From contig NC_079375.1 of the NCBI RefSeq assembly GCF_021018895.1, forward strand, positions 24,885,475 through 24,949,474: a DNA stretch of 64,000 bases, in the 5' to 3' direction. Within the stretch, counting starts at the first letter, position 1, and every line of letters starts with the position of its first letter. Positions 11,031 to 23,078 of the stretch are shown piece by piece. The notes under the pieces were generated by a model. The model saw only the letters and a program-made list of their open reading frames with translations, was not told the origin of the DNA and ran no database searches. The position numbers were made by a program, and so were the translations under genes. This DNA is from Seriola aureovittata (lineage: Eukaryota > Chordata > Actinopteri > Carangiformes > Carangidae).

Positions 11031-13989
11031 GGGTCACGATTCTCTGGTGGACAGCTCCTATTTTAATCAGTCTAGATATCTACACAGGCCGTATCATCAT
11101 TTTACTAAGCCTGCACTATTCGCATGTAAATGTGATCTAATGTGTATCGTATGATTCTGTTTCCTTGAGATCTGATTTTCGTGACATTGTGATGACAGTT
11201 TGAGCCAAGAGCAAAAACTGTGTCTCCTTTTATTATAATCTCTGCAAATATTCCTGATGTGATAAAGTATGATATAGTGTTCATCTGTGTGTCTGAGAGT
11301 AACAGCGGGTTCCAGTCATGTGCTTTTAATTTGGCGGGGTGGCCTTTTTGTTAACAGATTAGCCCGTTTAGCTAATCTGTCGCTGTGTATCTAATTTATT
11401 GCTGTGCTGATATACAATACAGCCTCATTAAATCATTGATATTACATTGTTATTCTCCTTATATAGAAAAATGTGAATGTTTAATAAGCATGTTTTATGT
11501 CCTTCCTGTTTGTTTTGTCTCTAAATCTGTTTTTAAATGAAAGTACAACTCACTCGTCCTTTGTTTCAGGTGAACTTCTGCCTTTATCAGAATTTCAGAG
11601 GCATTTTTATGAAGTGAACTTTGGCAGGCTGATTTGCATCAGACACCTTTAATTTCCTCCCCTGCTGCTACTCTGAACAGCAGCCGCCCTATAATAACCC
11701 CACTGCATCACTCCATATAATAGGATAAACATAGTCTGTCAGTAATATAGGCTGATAGGAGGAGGCATTCTTTATTGTACAGTGTGGAGCGTATATGATA
11801 TATAGAAATAAAAATATGGGGATCTTCTACATCAATAGTAAAAAGTCTAATCTTTCATTTGGACCCAATATCTTTTCACAGGGTGATGGATTAACCTGTT
11901 TCACCTTTACCATCCAAAACTCCCAGTAAACTAATATGTGCTATAAAAAAAAAAAGTTCTGCTCCTCTTAATTAAAATTTAAAAGACAAAACGAGTCAGA
12001 TTAATGCTGAGATTATTTCTTATCTCTGCAGAGGCTCCTCCTAAATTCTGGTGTAGACTCAGGTCTGCTCAGGTTACAGCGAACCACGTCTTCTGTGGTG
12101 AATAAAACATGACACCGCCTTCACCGAGGTTCACTGACTCACATCCTTTTCTGTAGAGGCAGCTTGTATAGAAATTCCTCCCTCTGAAGGTTAACCTTCA
12201 TCTAAAAATCAAAAAGACAGAAAGAGGCTCCAGGCGGAGGGAGTCTTTGTCGGCGGGAGACTGAAAACTCTAATGTTTACTGAAGATACTGTAGGAAGAA
12301 GCTGTAGGTTTTATTGATCCACTGCAAACTGCCACAAACCAAACATCCATCTAATGGGAGCTTCAGTGCCATAAGCAAAGGAATTAGAGATCAGCCTAAA
12401 ACCAGGACATCCATGCTGCTGCTTAAAAAGAAAAACAGGCTTGTTTTCTTCACCACCGGGCAATTTTTAAAGTATTTCAGATTGTCGTATTTTACTGGAA
12501 AGACTATCCATCTATTCTCATTAGCATGGGCGACCCATTAAATGGTTTGTGACAGCCTCAGTGGCAGAGCTCAAACAGAACTTTATCCGGTTCCAAGTCA
12601 AGTTTATTAAAAGTGTCCTGCAAGAGTCTGTAGTTCTACTTTTATTCACGATATGATAAACTAATACAATCTCTGCCACTTTTTATTTATATAATCAAAA
12701 ATGTTTTTTATTTAATCAACATTTTTATGCATGTTTTTTCTCTTAATGCGGTCCTACAGTCTGCTTTCAAAACGTTTCAGGTTACATATGTTGATCAAAC
12801 AAAGCGTATGCCATTTTCAGGAACACAGAAGAAGATCCTGCCTACTTCAAATATCCACAGCTCTCACGTTCGTCATATTAAAACCGCTGAATGCTGCAAA
12901 TATTAAAACCCTGTCTCCTAGAAATTATGTTTATATACTACTAAATCGTTTTTCCCAATGAAGTGACAAACATAATCTCTGGCTCATGTTCAGAGACAAT
13001 GTTTTATTGAATAATAAAACTGCTGCATTAATAAACTGCACTGAATGGTCGGGGTGGATTGTGGGTTGAGAATCCTGTCTGCGGCTTCATTGAGGTGATA
13101 AGCACTTTATAGGGAACACAAAAAAACCCTATATCTGCAGGTAATGAGATTTTAATGCAGCACTAAAAAAAAAAGAGTATTTTTGAACATGCTCTTCTCA
13201 GAAATGGTCAGAAAAAGCTGTGAATACTGCTGAACATATCACAGCCGGTGCAAATATTAAAGAGCAGAAAAAAGAAAACTTCATACAGCTTTCAAACAGC
13301 CAGATAAGACGTATATTTTAGTCACGTTTCTTAAATTTCATAATACTGCGGGTGTTATGCAGTAATCATGGACAGGTTATTAAGACATCAGTAACCAAGT
13401 GCTACTGGAAAAGCCAAGGTAAGACTTCAGAGAAGTAGAGCACAGCATTATAGACTGCCAGTGAGTAAGTGAGCTGCGCCTCTGTGGATCCTGCTGCCAC
13501 CAGCTCAGATCTAACAGTAAAGTGTCTCCGCACGGCTTCTGAAGCTGGTGGGAGAGATCTGATATCAACTCTCTGCTGCTAATCAGAAACCTTTTCAAAA
13601 CCTCCCAGATGTGTTGTGCTGAAACCCTGCGCCGCGAGCGCAAAGAGGAGAGAGTGTTTCCACAGCAACACAGTCTGAGACATTCACAGTGGTCAGTGTT
13701 AGAGCCGGACTCATGGCTGTTTAAAAGTCGACACTGATAACAATCTGTTTTTGTGTATTTCACCTGTTGTTTCTACACCGACTCACTGGTGTCAGTAAGT
13801 AACATACTGAATCCTCACCCTCTCCTTATAGTTGAAACTATTATAGTGCAGAAAGAGTGACTTGAAACCAAGCTAAAAAACAATGTGTGGTCACAAATGT
13901 ACCCTGTTGCACCTGTAACCCAACAGTGATGTCACAAGGTCCTGGAGTACACCTGTACATCACAACAACTCCTCCAACCTAAACAACCA
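11031..13989. other. Intergenic, no gene identified
   Basis: AT-rich single-copy-looking sequence with A-runs. A 127-codon minus-strand frame at 13380-13763 is the longest open stretch. It lacks any recognisable domain and is not reported as a gene. Confidence 0.6.
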
Positions 13990-14440
13990 TTTAGGTCGTT
14001 TTTTTTTTTTAACCCTCTTATACGACCCATAGGAGCGTCTCCTGAAATAGCGCCCCTACGGCGTGCCTACCGAACCTCGGTTGTCATAGATACCACAATG
14101 AACACGCAACTGTAGGTAGAGCGCATACCGATCGTCGCTGTGGTAACTATGATAACGGTCATGGCTTGGTTAGGTTTAGGAAAAGATCGTGATTTGGGTT
14201 AAAATAAGTACTTCCGTCAACGTTGGGTGATCTTTGTTGTCATGGTTACAATAATAACAACATGGCTGTCATTCTCCTGTGTTTGGTTGACACATCCATC
14301 CATCACAACCACCTCCTGACGGGGGCTTTATGCTACATCGCCGCACTTTTCCCTTTGCGCCTGTCATAGTTTCTACATCCACTGGATGTCGCCTAGCAAC
14401 AAAATGTAACTACGGGTTATAATAACCTGCTACACAATCA
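13990..14440. repeat. Interspersed repeat copy (GTTGTCATGGTTAC family)
   Basis: It contains ATGGCTTGGTTAGGTTTAGG, a TTTGGGTTAAAATAAGTACT segment and GTTGTCATGGTTACAATAAT (14236 onward), and ends near a CGCCTAGCAACAAAATG segment. It is the most complete of the three copies in the window. Confidence 0.65.
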
Positions 14441-16241
14441 ACCTATGGGCTCGTACATCACTACAGCGAGATGAGAGGATTGGGGCTTCATTTACTCTTT
14501 AAAATATGAGGGGACTTCAATATAAGATCAATAATGAACTACCTGAAATATGAGAAATGGCCCTTTAGCTGACACCCCATCAACAACTGGATATAGTGCA
14601 TTTTGGGTAACAAGTGTTGGGTCCGCCCAGATATTTAGTCATTCTAACTGATGCATGTAATTAAAATTCACCAGGTCAGCAAAGTTTTTAAGAAGCTGTT
14701 CTGAAGGTATAAGTGCTTAAACTTTTGTCAGTATTAACTTGCTATACCTGGTTAGATCGGTTGAAGTCTCCACATTTCAAACATTCGGGTCATTCTTCAG
14801 TAACCATAAGCACATAATTAAAATGAATTAATATCTACCAGCATTGTAAACCAGCAAAACTTACCATTGAAGAGGTTGTGAAATCCCATTGTTGGTTCAT
14901 TCTGCGTCTGTGTGTATTCCTTTAATCCGTAAGGGTCCACAGGTCACAAAAATCAAATGGGTTTTTTTCATTAAAGTATTCCAAGTTATGAAAATCATCA
15001 TGAAAAGGCCGTGAGAGACTGTCGAGCGACTTAATTTGCGGCACTTTTTCCACACATTTCAAACATTTTCCCTCCTTCCGGGTGTTTGTCAGCGGGTATG
15101 CTTGTGTTCGTTAACTTACTGGCGACAAACCGGAGGTTTCCCGGCAAACATCCGTTCAGATGTCACTCCGGGAGGCGTGGGTAACGACAGCGAGCGTACC
15201 CGAGCGGAAAAAAGGAAGACGCGATTGTTTCAGTCAGAGAAAGCGCTGCTATTGGTTAATGCCTCTGTCAATCATTTTAGCTTCAAGACAGGCGTCTGCC
15301 CTGTCCAATGAGGGCAGACAAGAGGGGGTTGGGCAGGAGCAACATGATGTAAACAAAGTTTTTTAGGCATCAAAATGCTTCAGAATGTTTTCTACTGTTT
15401 CAGATTAAACACATAAAGCACAGTTTTCCATTTAGAGATGTTCAAGGACGCCAGTCAAAAAAATAACTGAAGTCTATAGCTGCCATAATATTAGGTCCAG
15501 AGGCCTCAAACTTCACACAGGAGTTTTGGACAATAGTTTTTTGACAAGGAGGGATATGATGGTTTTTCATAGTTCTTGTATAAAAGCCTAGTTATTGTTA
15601 TCAAATATGACTTTTTTCAGATGAGGACAAAAAAATACCATGTATGAGCTGATGTAGTTTAGGTGGGGTTTTAGTCCTATGCTAAACAAGCACATTTTCA
15701 GAAACTAGATGTTACTTTTCAGATGATGTCTCATAAATCCATTATGGCACTACAGTTCTTCTGTTATGAGCTTTTTCATGTGAGTATGCAAATTACATTA
15801 AATTAATAGAGAGCTGTATTCATTCGTAGTGACAAGAGCCCCACCCTGTGGTGTGAATGAATATTGCACAGAATTATGTCTTTGCATTAACTTGTTCATG
15901 GTTCATGTTGAATCAAAATATGTCCCAAAATGTGTTTTTCCCTCTGATTATTGGACCCAGACTTGATGCAGCTCATTGTGGTCCCTCTGGATGACAAAAA
16001 CTCTCTGTATAATATAGAGTACAGCTAATACATCAGTGTATCCACTGTATATAAAGATAAAGATAATTATATTCTCTGAAAAGCTGTATATTAGATAGTT
16101 TAACCTCCACTGCAACACATGGTGCAACAGACTGTAAATGCTTTGATAACAATAAAAACAATAAAGTCATAAAATTGTCAACATTGATTATATGACTGTA
16201 TTTTCTTGTTGCCTTCAGGTCGTCCTCATGTTTACACCAAG
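14441..16241. other. Intergenic, no gene identified
   Basis: The first part is AT-rich. 15010-15330 is noticeably richer in CpG and has small open frames with no recognisable product. 15380-15800 is low in CpG. I cannot assign the CpG-richer piece to a promoter or a transposon. Confidence 0.5.
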
Positions 16242-16580
16242 GTCAGGGCTGCAACTAAGAATTATTTTCATTATTGATACATTTCCCAAAAGATTTCTCA
16301 ATTATATTATAAGTAATGAGTCTGAGTTTCGTCCATGAAACTTCAGGAAATAATGAAAAATCTTTGTTTTGTCTGAACAACAGTCCTAAAGATTTTCCAT
16401 TTCCTATAATATAAAACAAAACAAAGCGGTCTCTGCTCCCTTTTGAGAAGCTGGAAGCATTAAATGTTTGGCATTTTTGCTTTGTAATTAACTTAAAAGA
16501 TTATTTGATTATCAAAATAGTTCCCGATTAATTCTCTGTTGACTGATTAATCAAGTAATCAATAAATCTCTACAACTTTA
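16242..16580. repeat. Interspersed repeat of the GGGCTGCAACTAA type
   Basis: It begins GGGCTGCAACTAAGAATTAT and ends with GATTATCAAAATAGTTCCCG, then a GATTAATTC stretch and a CTACAAC remnant. I recall this start-to-end order as a MITE-like element widespread in teleosts, where the last bases are a degenerate inverted copy of the first. No coding capacity is visible. Confidence 0.65.
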
Positions 16581-16861
16581 GCCTTTAGCATTAATCTGCC
16601 AAAGTGCTCACACTGTATCCACTGAAGTATGGACAAGCTGCTTTATCCATTAGGTTTCACTTAGTTTTGTCTGTTTTTTATTTTATTTTATTTAGCTACT
16701 TTAATCCAAAACAACTCTTTTGAAGAGGCTATTTCACATAGTTTTATATTGCTAATTTGTATCTCTATTTTCATTGTGTTTCTATTGTTTTTATTTTTTA
16801 TTATGATTGATTTGTCTGCACGTTTTTGTTGCTTGTTTTGTTATTTTATAATTTACTTTTA

Positions 16862-16862
16862 C

Positions 16863-16912
<50 letters not shown>
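16862..16912. repeat. (ATT)n microsatellite
   Basis: About 17 ATT units, a little upstream of the pkia promoter. Confidence 0.95.
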
Positions 16913-16914
<2 letters not shown>

Positions 16915-17029
16915 AGCCCAAAAGCCAAGAACAATATAGAGAGATGGAGAGTCAAACAGATATTTCACGAGGTGACCCTGAACGCATCATCGGGCTTGGT
17001 GCTACTCAGATCCCTCTCCTCTCATCCTT

Positions 17030-17416
17030 TTGTGTCTCCTGTCCAATCAGCGCTCAGATGCGGCTTGTTGGCAGCTGATTGGCCGCGAAGGAGGAAGATG
17101 CGGCGGCCATGGAGAATAGATCGGGGACTCCTCAAACCGTCCTGCTGATGTGATTGATATTGTTGGATTGTTTTCGTGCAGCTGACACGTCGCGGCATGT
17201 AGCGGGAGGCGTTTGGATCTGTAGCCGCCGCTCGCCGCTCGGTTGTGGTGATTTTTTTTATTTTGTGTTTTGAATTTTCTTCTTTTTTTGGGGGGGGGAT
17301 TTGTGTTTTGTTGGATCGGTTGATGTGATGTCGGGCCCGTCGCTCTGCCTTGTAGGTGAAGTCACTCCCTAGTAATGTAGCTTCGGGTTATAGCACTGAT
17401 AGACCAATCACTGAAG
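17030..17416 (+). promoter_or_regulatory. pkia promoter and 5' untranslated exon
   Basis: A CpG-rich patch holds CCAATCAG at 17043 and its exact inverse CTGATTGG near 17075-17082, the arrangement of a paired NF-Y (CCAAT) promoter. The 5' exon ends at 17416 before GTAAGA. The next exon begins at 17916 after a pyrimidine-rich CGCAG acceptor and carries the start codon. The transcription start is not fixed by sequence alone; it probably lies near 17100-17200. Mammalian PKIA also has non-coding 5' exons. Confidence 0.6.
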
Positions 17417-17943
17417 GTAAGAAAAAGCTGAAACGGGACTCAGACACTATAAAATCACCTTATGAGTTACTGTAGGAATCTGATCTGACTTGTGGTCCCG
17501 GCTTTACATGGTACCTGACTTGAGGGCCTCATCATGGACGGGCTGCCTGGATTAGCTTCAGATACTTCATATTGTAAAGCTGTGAATGAATATAAAGAAG
17601 AGCTGTTGAGACTGCAGACATGAGGCTAATACTGTGCTTATAATTAAACATAGTGGGAATAAAATTATTACACCATACATCATTATATAAACTGGACATT
17701 TTAAAATGAACTAAAATGAAAACTGTAGTCCTGTTACTGCCTTTTGAGTAACATGTCATATGATAAATATGTATGTGTATGTGTAATGGGGTATGAAGTA
17801 CTATGAAGGACTGGGGGTCTCTCACTGGCTTCAGGTGTAGGTTCCCACACTCTGACATATGGAGGTGAACATCTGGAGGTGTGTGTTGATTAAAGCTGCT
17901 CCTCTCCTCTCGCAGGTGTTGCTGTGTGAACGATGCACGAGCG

Positions 17944-19580
17944 ATGTCTGATGTTGAGGCCACGTATGCGGACTTCATTGCCTCTGGCAGGACGGGACGG
18001 AGGAACGCCCTGCACGACATCCTGCAGAGTCCCACCGACCCCGAGGGACGAGAGCTGCCCCTCACCCTGTCCCTGTCCCAGCTGCACATCAACGCTGGAG
18101 GGGGAGGTAACACTGTATATACTTGTTATACTGTAATGCACTGCACTGTGTTGGGCCAGTATTGTGTATTCACCTATGGAAGTGTGTCAGGAGGCGGAAC
18201 AGAAGCATTGCATGTGTTTCCATTGATATAAAGGTGATGTTGACTGAGGCGCCACAGTTAAACACAATATGTTGAATGAAAAATAACATGCAGACGGAAG
18301 CACAACACCTTGAGTCGTACTGTGCGTAGAGTCTCATCATCTAAAAGCAGTTTAGGTTGGTCACAATGTTCTTGCTTGGCTTGTTAAATTTTACTGAGGC
18401 TCTACAAGGAAACCACCTCCTCCGTCTTCTGTATGCTAGCCTTTCAAAATAAAATGTTGCAATTAGTTTTTTATTTGCACATACTGTGGCTGCGTATCGT
18501 TCATACCAATACCTTCACTTCGATACCGATTCTTATAACTAATAAATATACACAACACGGTACAAATTTTAGTTTTATTTTTAAGCTCGGTCTCTTTACA
18601 CACTCAAACGTGTTCGTGTAATTAAACAGCCAATCACCAGCATTACTAGAGCTGGGTCCCAGCACGCTGCATGTTCATTGGCTCACTGACGCTGATGAGA
18701 ATTACACATTTACTCCTTAGACATCAAGATCTGGTATCGAATGACGAGGCATTTCTCCATCCTCGATAATATCACACCAAATCGCTCGGTACATAAAAGT
18801 ATCCCAGCCCCACGTTTACTCTCAGTCTGCTCCATTTCTGGTCTCATGTAAGTCATTTATATGTAAATACAAACAAGCTGATGGACAAACACGGGCTCAT
18901 ATTTTTATCAAGTCAAAATAAAAGTCATCTAATGTGCTCATAGTAATATCTATAGGCTACGTAAAAGGGACGTTATGGGGTTAACTGCAGGCGCAGTTAA
19001 AGTGTTATATTATTACTCTGCTGTTTATTTAGAAGCCATTTTACTGTGTTTTTTATTGTGCGTGTTGTGCAGGCATGAGTTGTAGGTGTACTGTTGTGAA
19101 GGGCTGTTGTATTCTAAATAAAGAGACACACTCAAGAAGAAGAAAGATGGGCTTGACTTTCATCAGCCTTTCTGCAGCTGTGTGGGAAATACAAACTGCT
19201 CTTTGGACAAAGCTATGCAAAATTAGATCATCATCACTTAGAGAGATAATATGTTAGAAGTTATGTAAGTCAAAAGTTTTATTTTTCGTGTTGCTTTTAT
19301 TTACCTACTGTAGTGAAGCTACAGAGCTGCACAGCTTGAGGGCTGAGTGCTACAGAGTCAGTCCCAAGTTAACAGTCTCTCAGTCTTTTGTTGACTGTAA
19401 GATCAGGAAAGAATTACAAATGTGGTTGAGATAATAAATGTTTGGTTTTCTGATTTTCATACCACACCGAGCTAAAACTTTTCTCCTTCTCCTGATTGTC
19501 CTGCAGAGGGAGACGACACAGAGGACAGCCAGAGCTCCTCCTCCTCAGCGCAGAGGGAGGCTGAGCAGAGGAACAGCTAA
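17944..19580 (+). CDS. pkia: cAMP-dependent protein kinase inhibitor alpha (PKI-alpha)
   Basis: The coding parts are 17944-18106 and 19507-19580, giving 78 aa (human PKIA has 76). PKI binds free catalytic subunits of PKA in cytosol and nucleus, blocks them as a pseudosubstrate and helps export them from the nucleus. The N-terminus MSDVEATYADFIASG carries the high-affinity amphipathic segment. It is followed by the pseudosubstrate RTGRRNA at about residues 16-22, with Ala where a substrate would have Ser. A leucine-rich stretch LPLTLSLSQLHI at about 39-50 fits the nuclear export signal. The acidic/serine-rich tail is poorly conserved in the family. The splice phase (GAG split G/AG) and both GT-AG sites fit. 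The N-terminus matches PKIA better than PKIB or PKIG. Teleosts keep two copies (pkiaa, pkiab), and which one this is cannot be told here. An out-of-frame ATG lies 11 bases upstream of the start. Confidence 0.93.
18487..18815. repeat. Interspersed repeat in the pkia intron (GTATCG family)
   Basis: It starts GGCTGCGTATCGTTCATACC, has a CGATACCGATTC segment, and ends with GGTATCGAATGACGAG and CCCAGCCCC. I recognise the GGCTGGGTATCG start and CCAGCCC end as a common, partly palindromic teleost MITE-like repeat. It is non-coding. Confidence 0.55.
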
Positions 19581-20409
19581 CCTTCACGTGTGACGTGTGT
19601 GTTCTGTGTGATGAATCGGTTTTGCTAAAGTGGGCTGGTAGCCGAAGGGTAGCACCGCCACTGCTGAGGTGCCTATAAGCAGGGCATTGACACCCAAAAA
19701 CCACTGTAGCGGCGCTGTGCTGCGATGTGATCATCCGGCGCTCTCATGTCCCTGTGGCTCTGCTGTGCAATAGAATAACAGACTGATTGCAGGGTGTTTT
19801 TTTGGGTTTTTTTTCAGAGCCGGTGTGAGCAGAAGGACAAATTTGTAGCTCTTGTAAAGTTGATTTTACTTTCAGTCTTAGTTACTAAACACACAGGTTG
19901 GATGACTGGGAATGAAAAGAGAAAATAGACAGAGATCCTATGTGAGTTTTGTAGTAGTGTAAGCAATTTGTGAGACCACTGAGACGTGCTGATGTAATGG
20001 GTCACAGTGGGAGTCGCATGTTTGTAGAGGTAGTGAAGCTGATACAGATTATATTGCCAGTTAATGGCTTGTGCTTCTTTTAAAGTGACAATACTATGGA
20101 GGGAATTGATCTACTCAGCTGCAGTAGAGCTGGAAAACAACCATGAACAAAAACACGGCACTGTGTTTGCTGAAAATCCAGATGTGTACTGTATGTGAAA
20201 CTGGACTATCCTGTAGAAAGCAGCAGGTTGTAGCACTGGGGAGGTGTGACACCAACAATACATGTACAGTCAGTAAGGATGACATATTTAATGGTTCAGT
20301 TGTTAAAAAAAAAAAGAAAAAAAAAGAAATGATGGTGTACTACTGTATCTTTTAAAATGTTAATACTTTGTTTTTTACTTTTCTAATGATGCCATTATAA
20401 CCACAACTT

Positions 20410-21345
20410 AAAGCTGAGAATTAGATGAGAAAGACTGATGCCACTCTCATGTCAGTATTCTCAATATGTAGCTAGAGTTAGCTGAAGGCTAGTTTAGCTT
20501 AGCATAAAGACTGGGAACAAGGGGAAACAGCTAGCCTGGATATATCTGAAGGTAACAAAAACCACCAGCAACTCTAAAGTTAGCTAATTAGCGTGTTATA
20601 TATAATTATGTAAGATTTAATTAATTCATACCAAAAACTGAAGTGAATACGGTGGCCCTGAGAGCTCAAAACATCATTCTGCAACTTAAGGAAACACATG
20701 CAGATAGACAAGACACAAGCAAATATAGAAAACACAACAACACAATTTGATAACACATGCTCCGCAAATACACACAACACAACCAAATACAGAAACACGC
20801 TGCAAGTAGCACAGGTGACAACAACGTGTTTCCAGGGGACACAAAAAAGTGATGAACCTGAAGCCATCTTCAGAACTTCAAAGGTCACAAAGCGTGTTAT
20901 AAAGTATGTTTGATTGAACAGCAAGTGCGTCCCAGACGGGTTCAGCACTTTTTTTGTGTCCCCTGGAAACATTTCCATCGGTGTCTGTGCTACTTGCAGC
21001 ATGTTTCTATAATTTAACCAGTTAGCAATTAGCCAATTAACAACTATTTTGTGGTTGCCAGGTAACCAGTGGATACTCAAGGAAGTTACCAGTCATTTTT
21101 ACACTTCAGTTTTTGAATAAATTAAAGAATTAATTAATTAATGATTTTTAGAGGTGTATTATTAGCCAACAGATTAGCTAACTGACTTTGTGTTGTTCAT
21201 TAATGTACTTTAGTCTCCTGATAAAGCAGCACTACTGTTCTCTAGCTACATATTCAGCATACAGATGTGAGAGTGGTGTCGATCCTCTCATCTAAGTCTC
21301 AGCTGTAAAGTGCATTTCCCAAAACGTCAAACTGTTCCTTAAATG
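20410..21345. repeat. Foldback element with a second foldback nested in it
   Basis: The left arm (about 20410-20650) runs from AGATGAGAAAGACTGATGCC through TTAGCTTAGCATAAAGACTG to CAAAAACTGAAGTG. The right arm (about 21100-21345) starts with CACTTCAGTTTTTG and ends with GTGAGAGTGGTGTCGATCC and CTCATCTAAGTCTC, so the arms are inverted. Between them lies another inverted pair: GCTGCAAGTAGCACA at 20799-20813 against TGTGCTACTTGCAGC at 20986-21000, and GTGTTTCCAGGGGACACAAA at 20826 against its inverse near 20950-20970. Both look like non-autonomous MITEs. A 166-codon minus-strand frame here is a by-product. Confidence 0.7.
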
Positions 21346-21839
21346 TAGATATGCAAAACTCAGTGGAGCTTCCAGTAAGTGTAACATGTTTGTGTCAAAG
21401 TTTCTGTGTCTGACACTGAGGCTGAACTACATTCCTGCTACTTTGTGTAATAATGGAAACATCCCATAATCGACATCCATAAAGACCATCGTGCATGCAA
21501 TTTTTGAAACTGTGTATTTTGTCATTTGTTCTCCCTGGTTTTACTGAGTATAATCCTACTGTAAGACTGCAGCTTGACTGTGTCTCACTCTTATTCAGGC
21601 TGACAATAATAGGCTAAATATAGCTCTTCTTTTATAATACTCATTCAGTCAGGTTTTCAAACTGTAAACTGCCATGTGACTGTGTAGTGACTCACTCCCG
21701 CTTCAACTACACTGTGGAAACCCAGCTGTTCATAATTCAGCATGTAGACGTACGGCAGGTGCATGATTCTGCTAAACGTGTAGGTGTTTGTCTGACTGTC
21801 TATAACCATATTTTCTACTTCTTGTGTCAAACAAAGCAA

Positions 21840-21845
21840 AATAAA
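21840..21845 (+). terminator. Candidate pkia poly(A) signal
   Basis: AATAAA followed within 40 bases by TTCTTGTGTTGTTG, a plausible GU-rich downstream element. It is the last such signal before the lyn promoter. Confidence 0.4.
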
Positions 21846-21900
21846 TGATGGATGACAGTAAAAACACTGTTTCTTGTGTTGTTGTACCTCAGCAATTTGG

Positions 21901-21914
21901 CCAGCAGGTGGCAC
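21901..21914 (+). promoter_or_regulatory. CTCF motif, forward
   Basis: CCAGCAGGTGGCAC matches the core consensus CCASYAGRKGGCRS at every position. It sits between the pkia end and the lyn promoter. Occupancy cannot be judged from sequence. Confidence 0.5.
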
Positions 21915-22261
21915 TGTGGGAGGATTTATCAAACGACACTAAACCATGCATTACACTCAAAATGTGGTAAAAACAAATTAGGCTGTAAATATTATTTTTA
22001 ACACTCAGGTAACCATTATCAACAATTATAGCAGATTAATTATTTGACAAAAGCATAAAAGGAAATGTGTGAGGACCCTATAATGTTTAATGTCTGCAGA
22101 TATAGAAGAGATTCTTTTTTATTTATGACATAATGTAAAAACTCTTCTCAACTTCAATATTAACAGGTTTGTTTTCGTATACAAAGACCTAAAAGACCAT
22201 CTGTCTGCTGCGCCCCTGTGTGTGTCTGTGTAGCTGATTATGCAAATAATCATTAGACAAT

Positions 22262-22498
22262 TGTACCAGGAAGTTTCAGTGAAAAAAAAACAAAAATCCC
22301 CGACCAGTTTCTCCAAGTTCCTCATTCTGGCGGCTGAGCGTAACAGTTCGCGACGACCGGCTGACCCACTTTACAAACCACATCTCTCCAGTTTGACAGT
22401 CAGCAAGTCTGGGGGTCAGTCTGATGAAAAGCACAGGCGAGAGATCTGAGGAATAAAAGACATATAAGCATTGGACTGACCGGGACACAGAGAGAGAG
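22262..22498 (+). promoter_or_regulatory. lyn promoter and 5' untranslated exon
   Basis: The 5' exon ends at 22498 before GTAAGC, and the coding exon begins at 27876 after CTTCCTCCTTCAG. The upstream part has CCAGGAAGT at 22266-22274 and GAGGAA (reverse strand, 22318-22323), both PU.1/ETS-type sites, with GTTTCAGTGAAA beside the first resembling an IRF half-site pair. There is no strong TATA upstream. ETS-driven, TATA-less promoters are usual for blood-cell kinases. The exact start is inferred. Confidence 0.5.
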
Positions 22499-22549
22499 GT
22501 AAGCACTAATGAATCATTCATTGTGCGTCTGTTCATGCACACTCTCTCA

Positions 22550-22551
<2 letters not shown>

Positions 22552-22606
<55 letters not shown>
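22552..22606. repeat. (AC)n microsatellite
   Basis: About 27 AC units, 54 bases past the lyn 5' exon donor. Confidence 0.95.
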
Positions 22607-22609
<3 letters not shown>

Positions 22610-23032
22610 AAGAGTTAAGATGCTTATAGATAACAGTTTGATTTGTTGAAAAAGGTCAATATTGAGTGACTAGCCTGTAGATTATCTTTAATTTTTAACC
22701 AGTCCAATCCATTTCTGAAAGTTTCCTTAGTGTTTATTTAAAAACTTATTTCACTTATTGTTTGGATTTCTCTTCAGTGTAAATTAAAGTTTTACCTTCA
22801 GACCACAGTATGGGTGGTTTTTATTAAACTTTAAGTGTGGTTTGTAATGGCTTTGACCATCACCAGTTTAAATTCATTTGATATGACTTTTGCTCTGAAT
22901 GTGATCAGGTTAATCAATAACTTATTCCCACACTGGACTGTTTCCTCTCCTTTCATTTCTTCTCCTGAGTCAGTGGCTCAGTAAGGAGGAAGGAAAAGTT
23001 TGTGTGTTTGCAACAGCATAGCACATTGCGCA

Positions 23033-23046
23033 CGTGTGTGTGTGTG

Positions 23047-23078
<32 letters not shown>
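23033..23078. repeat. (GT)n microsatellite
   Basis: GT array with two interruptions in lyn intron 1, complementary to the AC array about 430 bases upstream. Confidence 0.95.

Larger units (their letters stand above)
19581..21865 (+). other. Putative pkia 3' untranslated region
   Basis: No further coding exon is seen after the stop at 19578-19580. AATAAA occurs at 21116-21121 and at 21840-21845; the latter is followed by a GT-rich stretch and is the better end point. A long 3' UTR is normal for PKIA. It includes a segment near 19625-19740 that resembles a tRNA-derived SINE and the foldback described separately, so the true UTR might end earlier. Confidence 0.4.

Noticed and set aside
13380..13763. 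127-codon minus-strand frame
   Set aside because: No recognisable domain, no splice or promoter context. Possible but unsupported; conservation would be needed to revive it.
17532..18113. 193-codon minus-strand frame over the pkia start exon
   Set aside because: It is the reverse of the first pkia coding exon and its flanking intron, with no domain of its own. The + strand reading is a known conserved protein.
20580..21080. 166-codon minus-strand frame
   Set aside because: It runs through the nested foldback element, and its composition follows the repeat.
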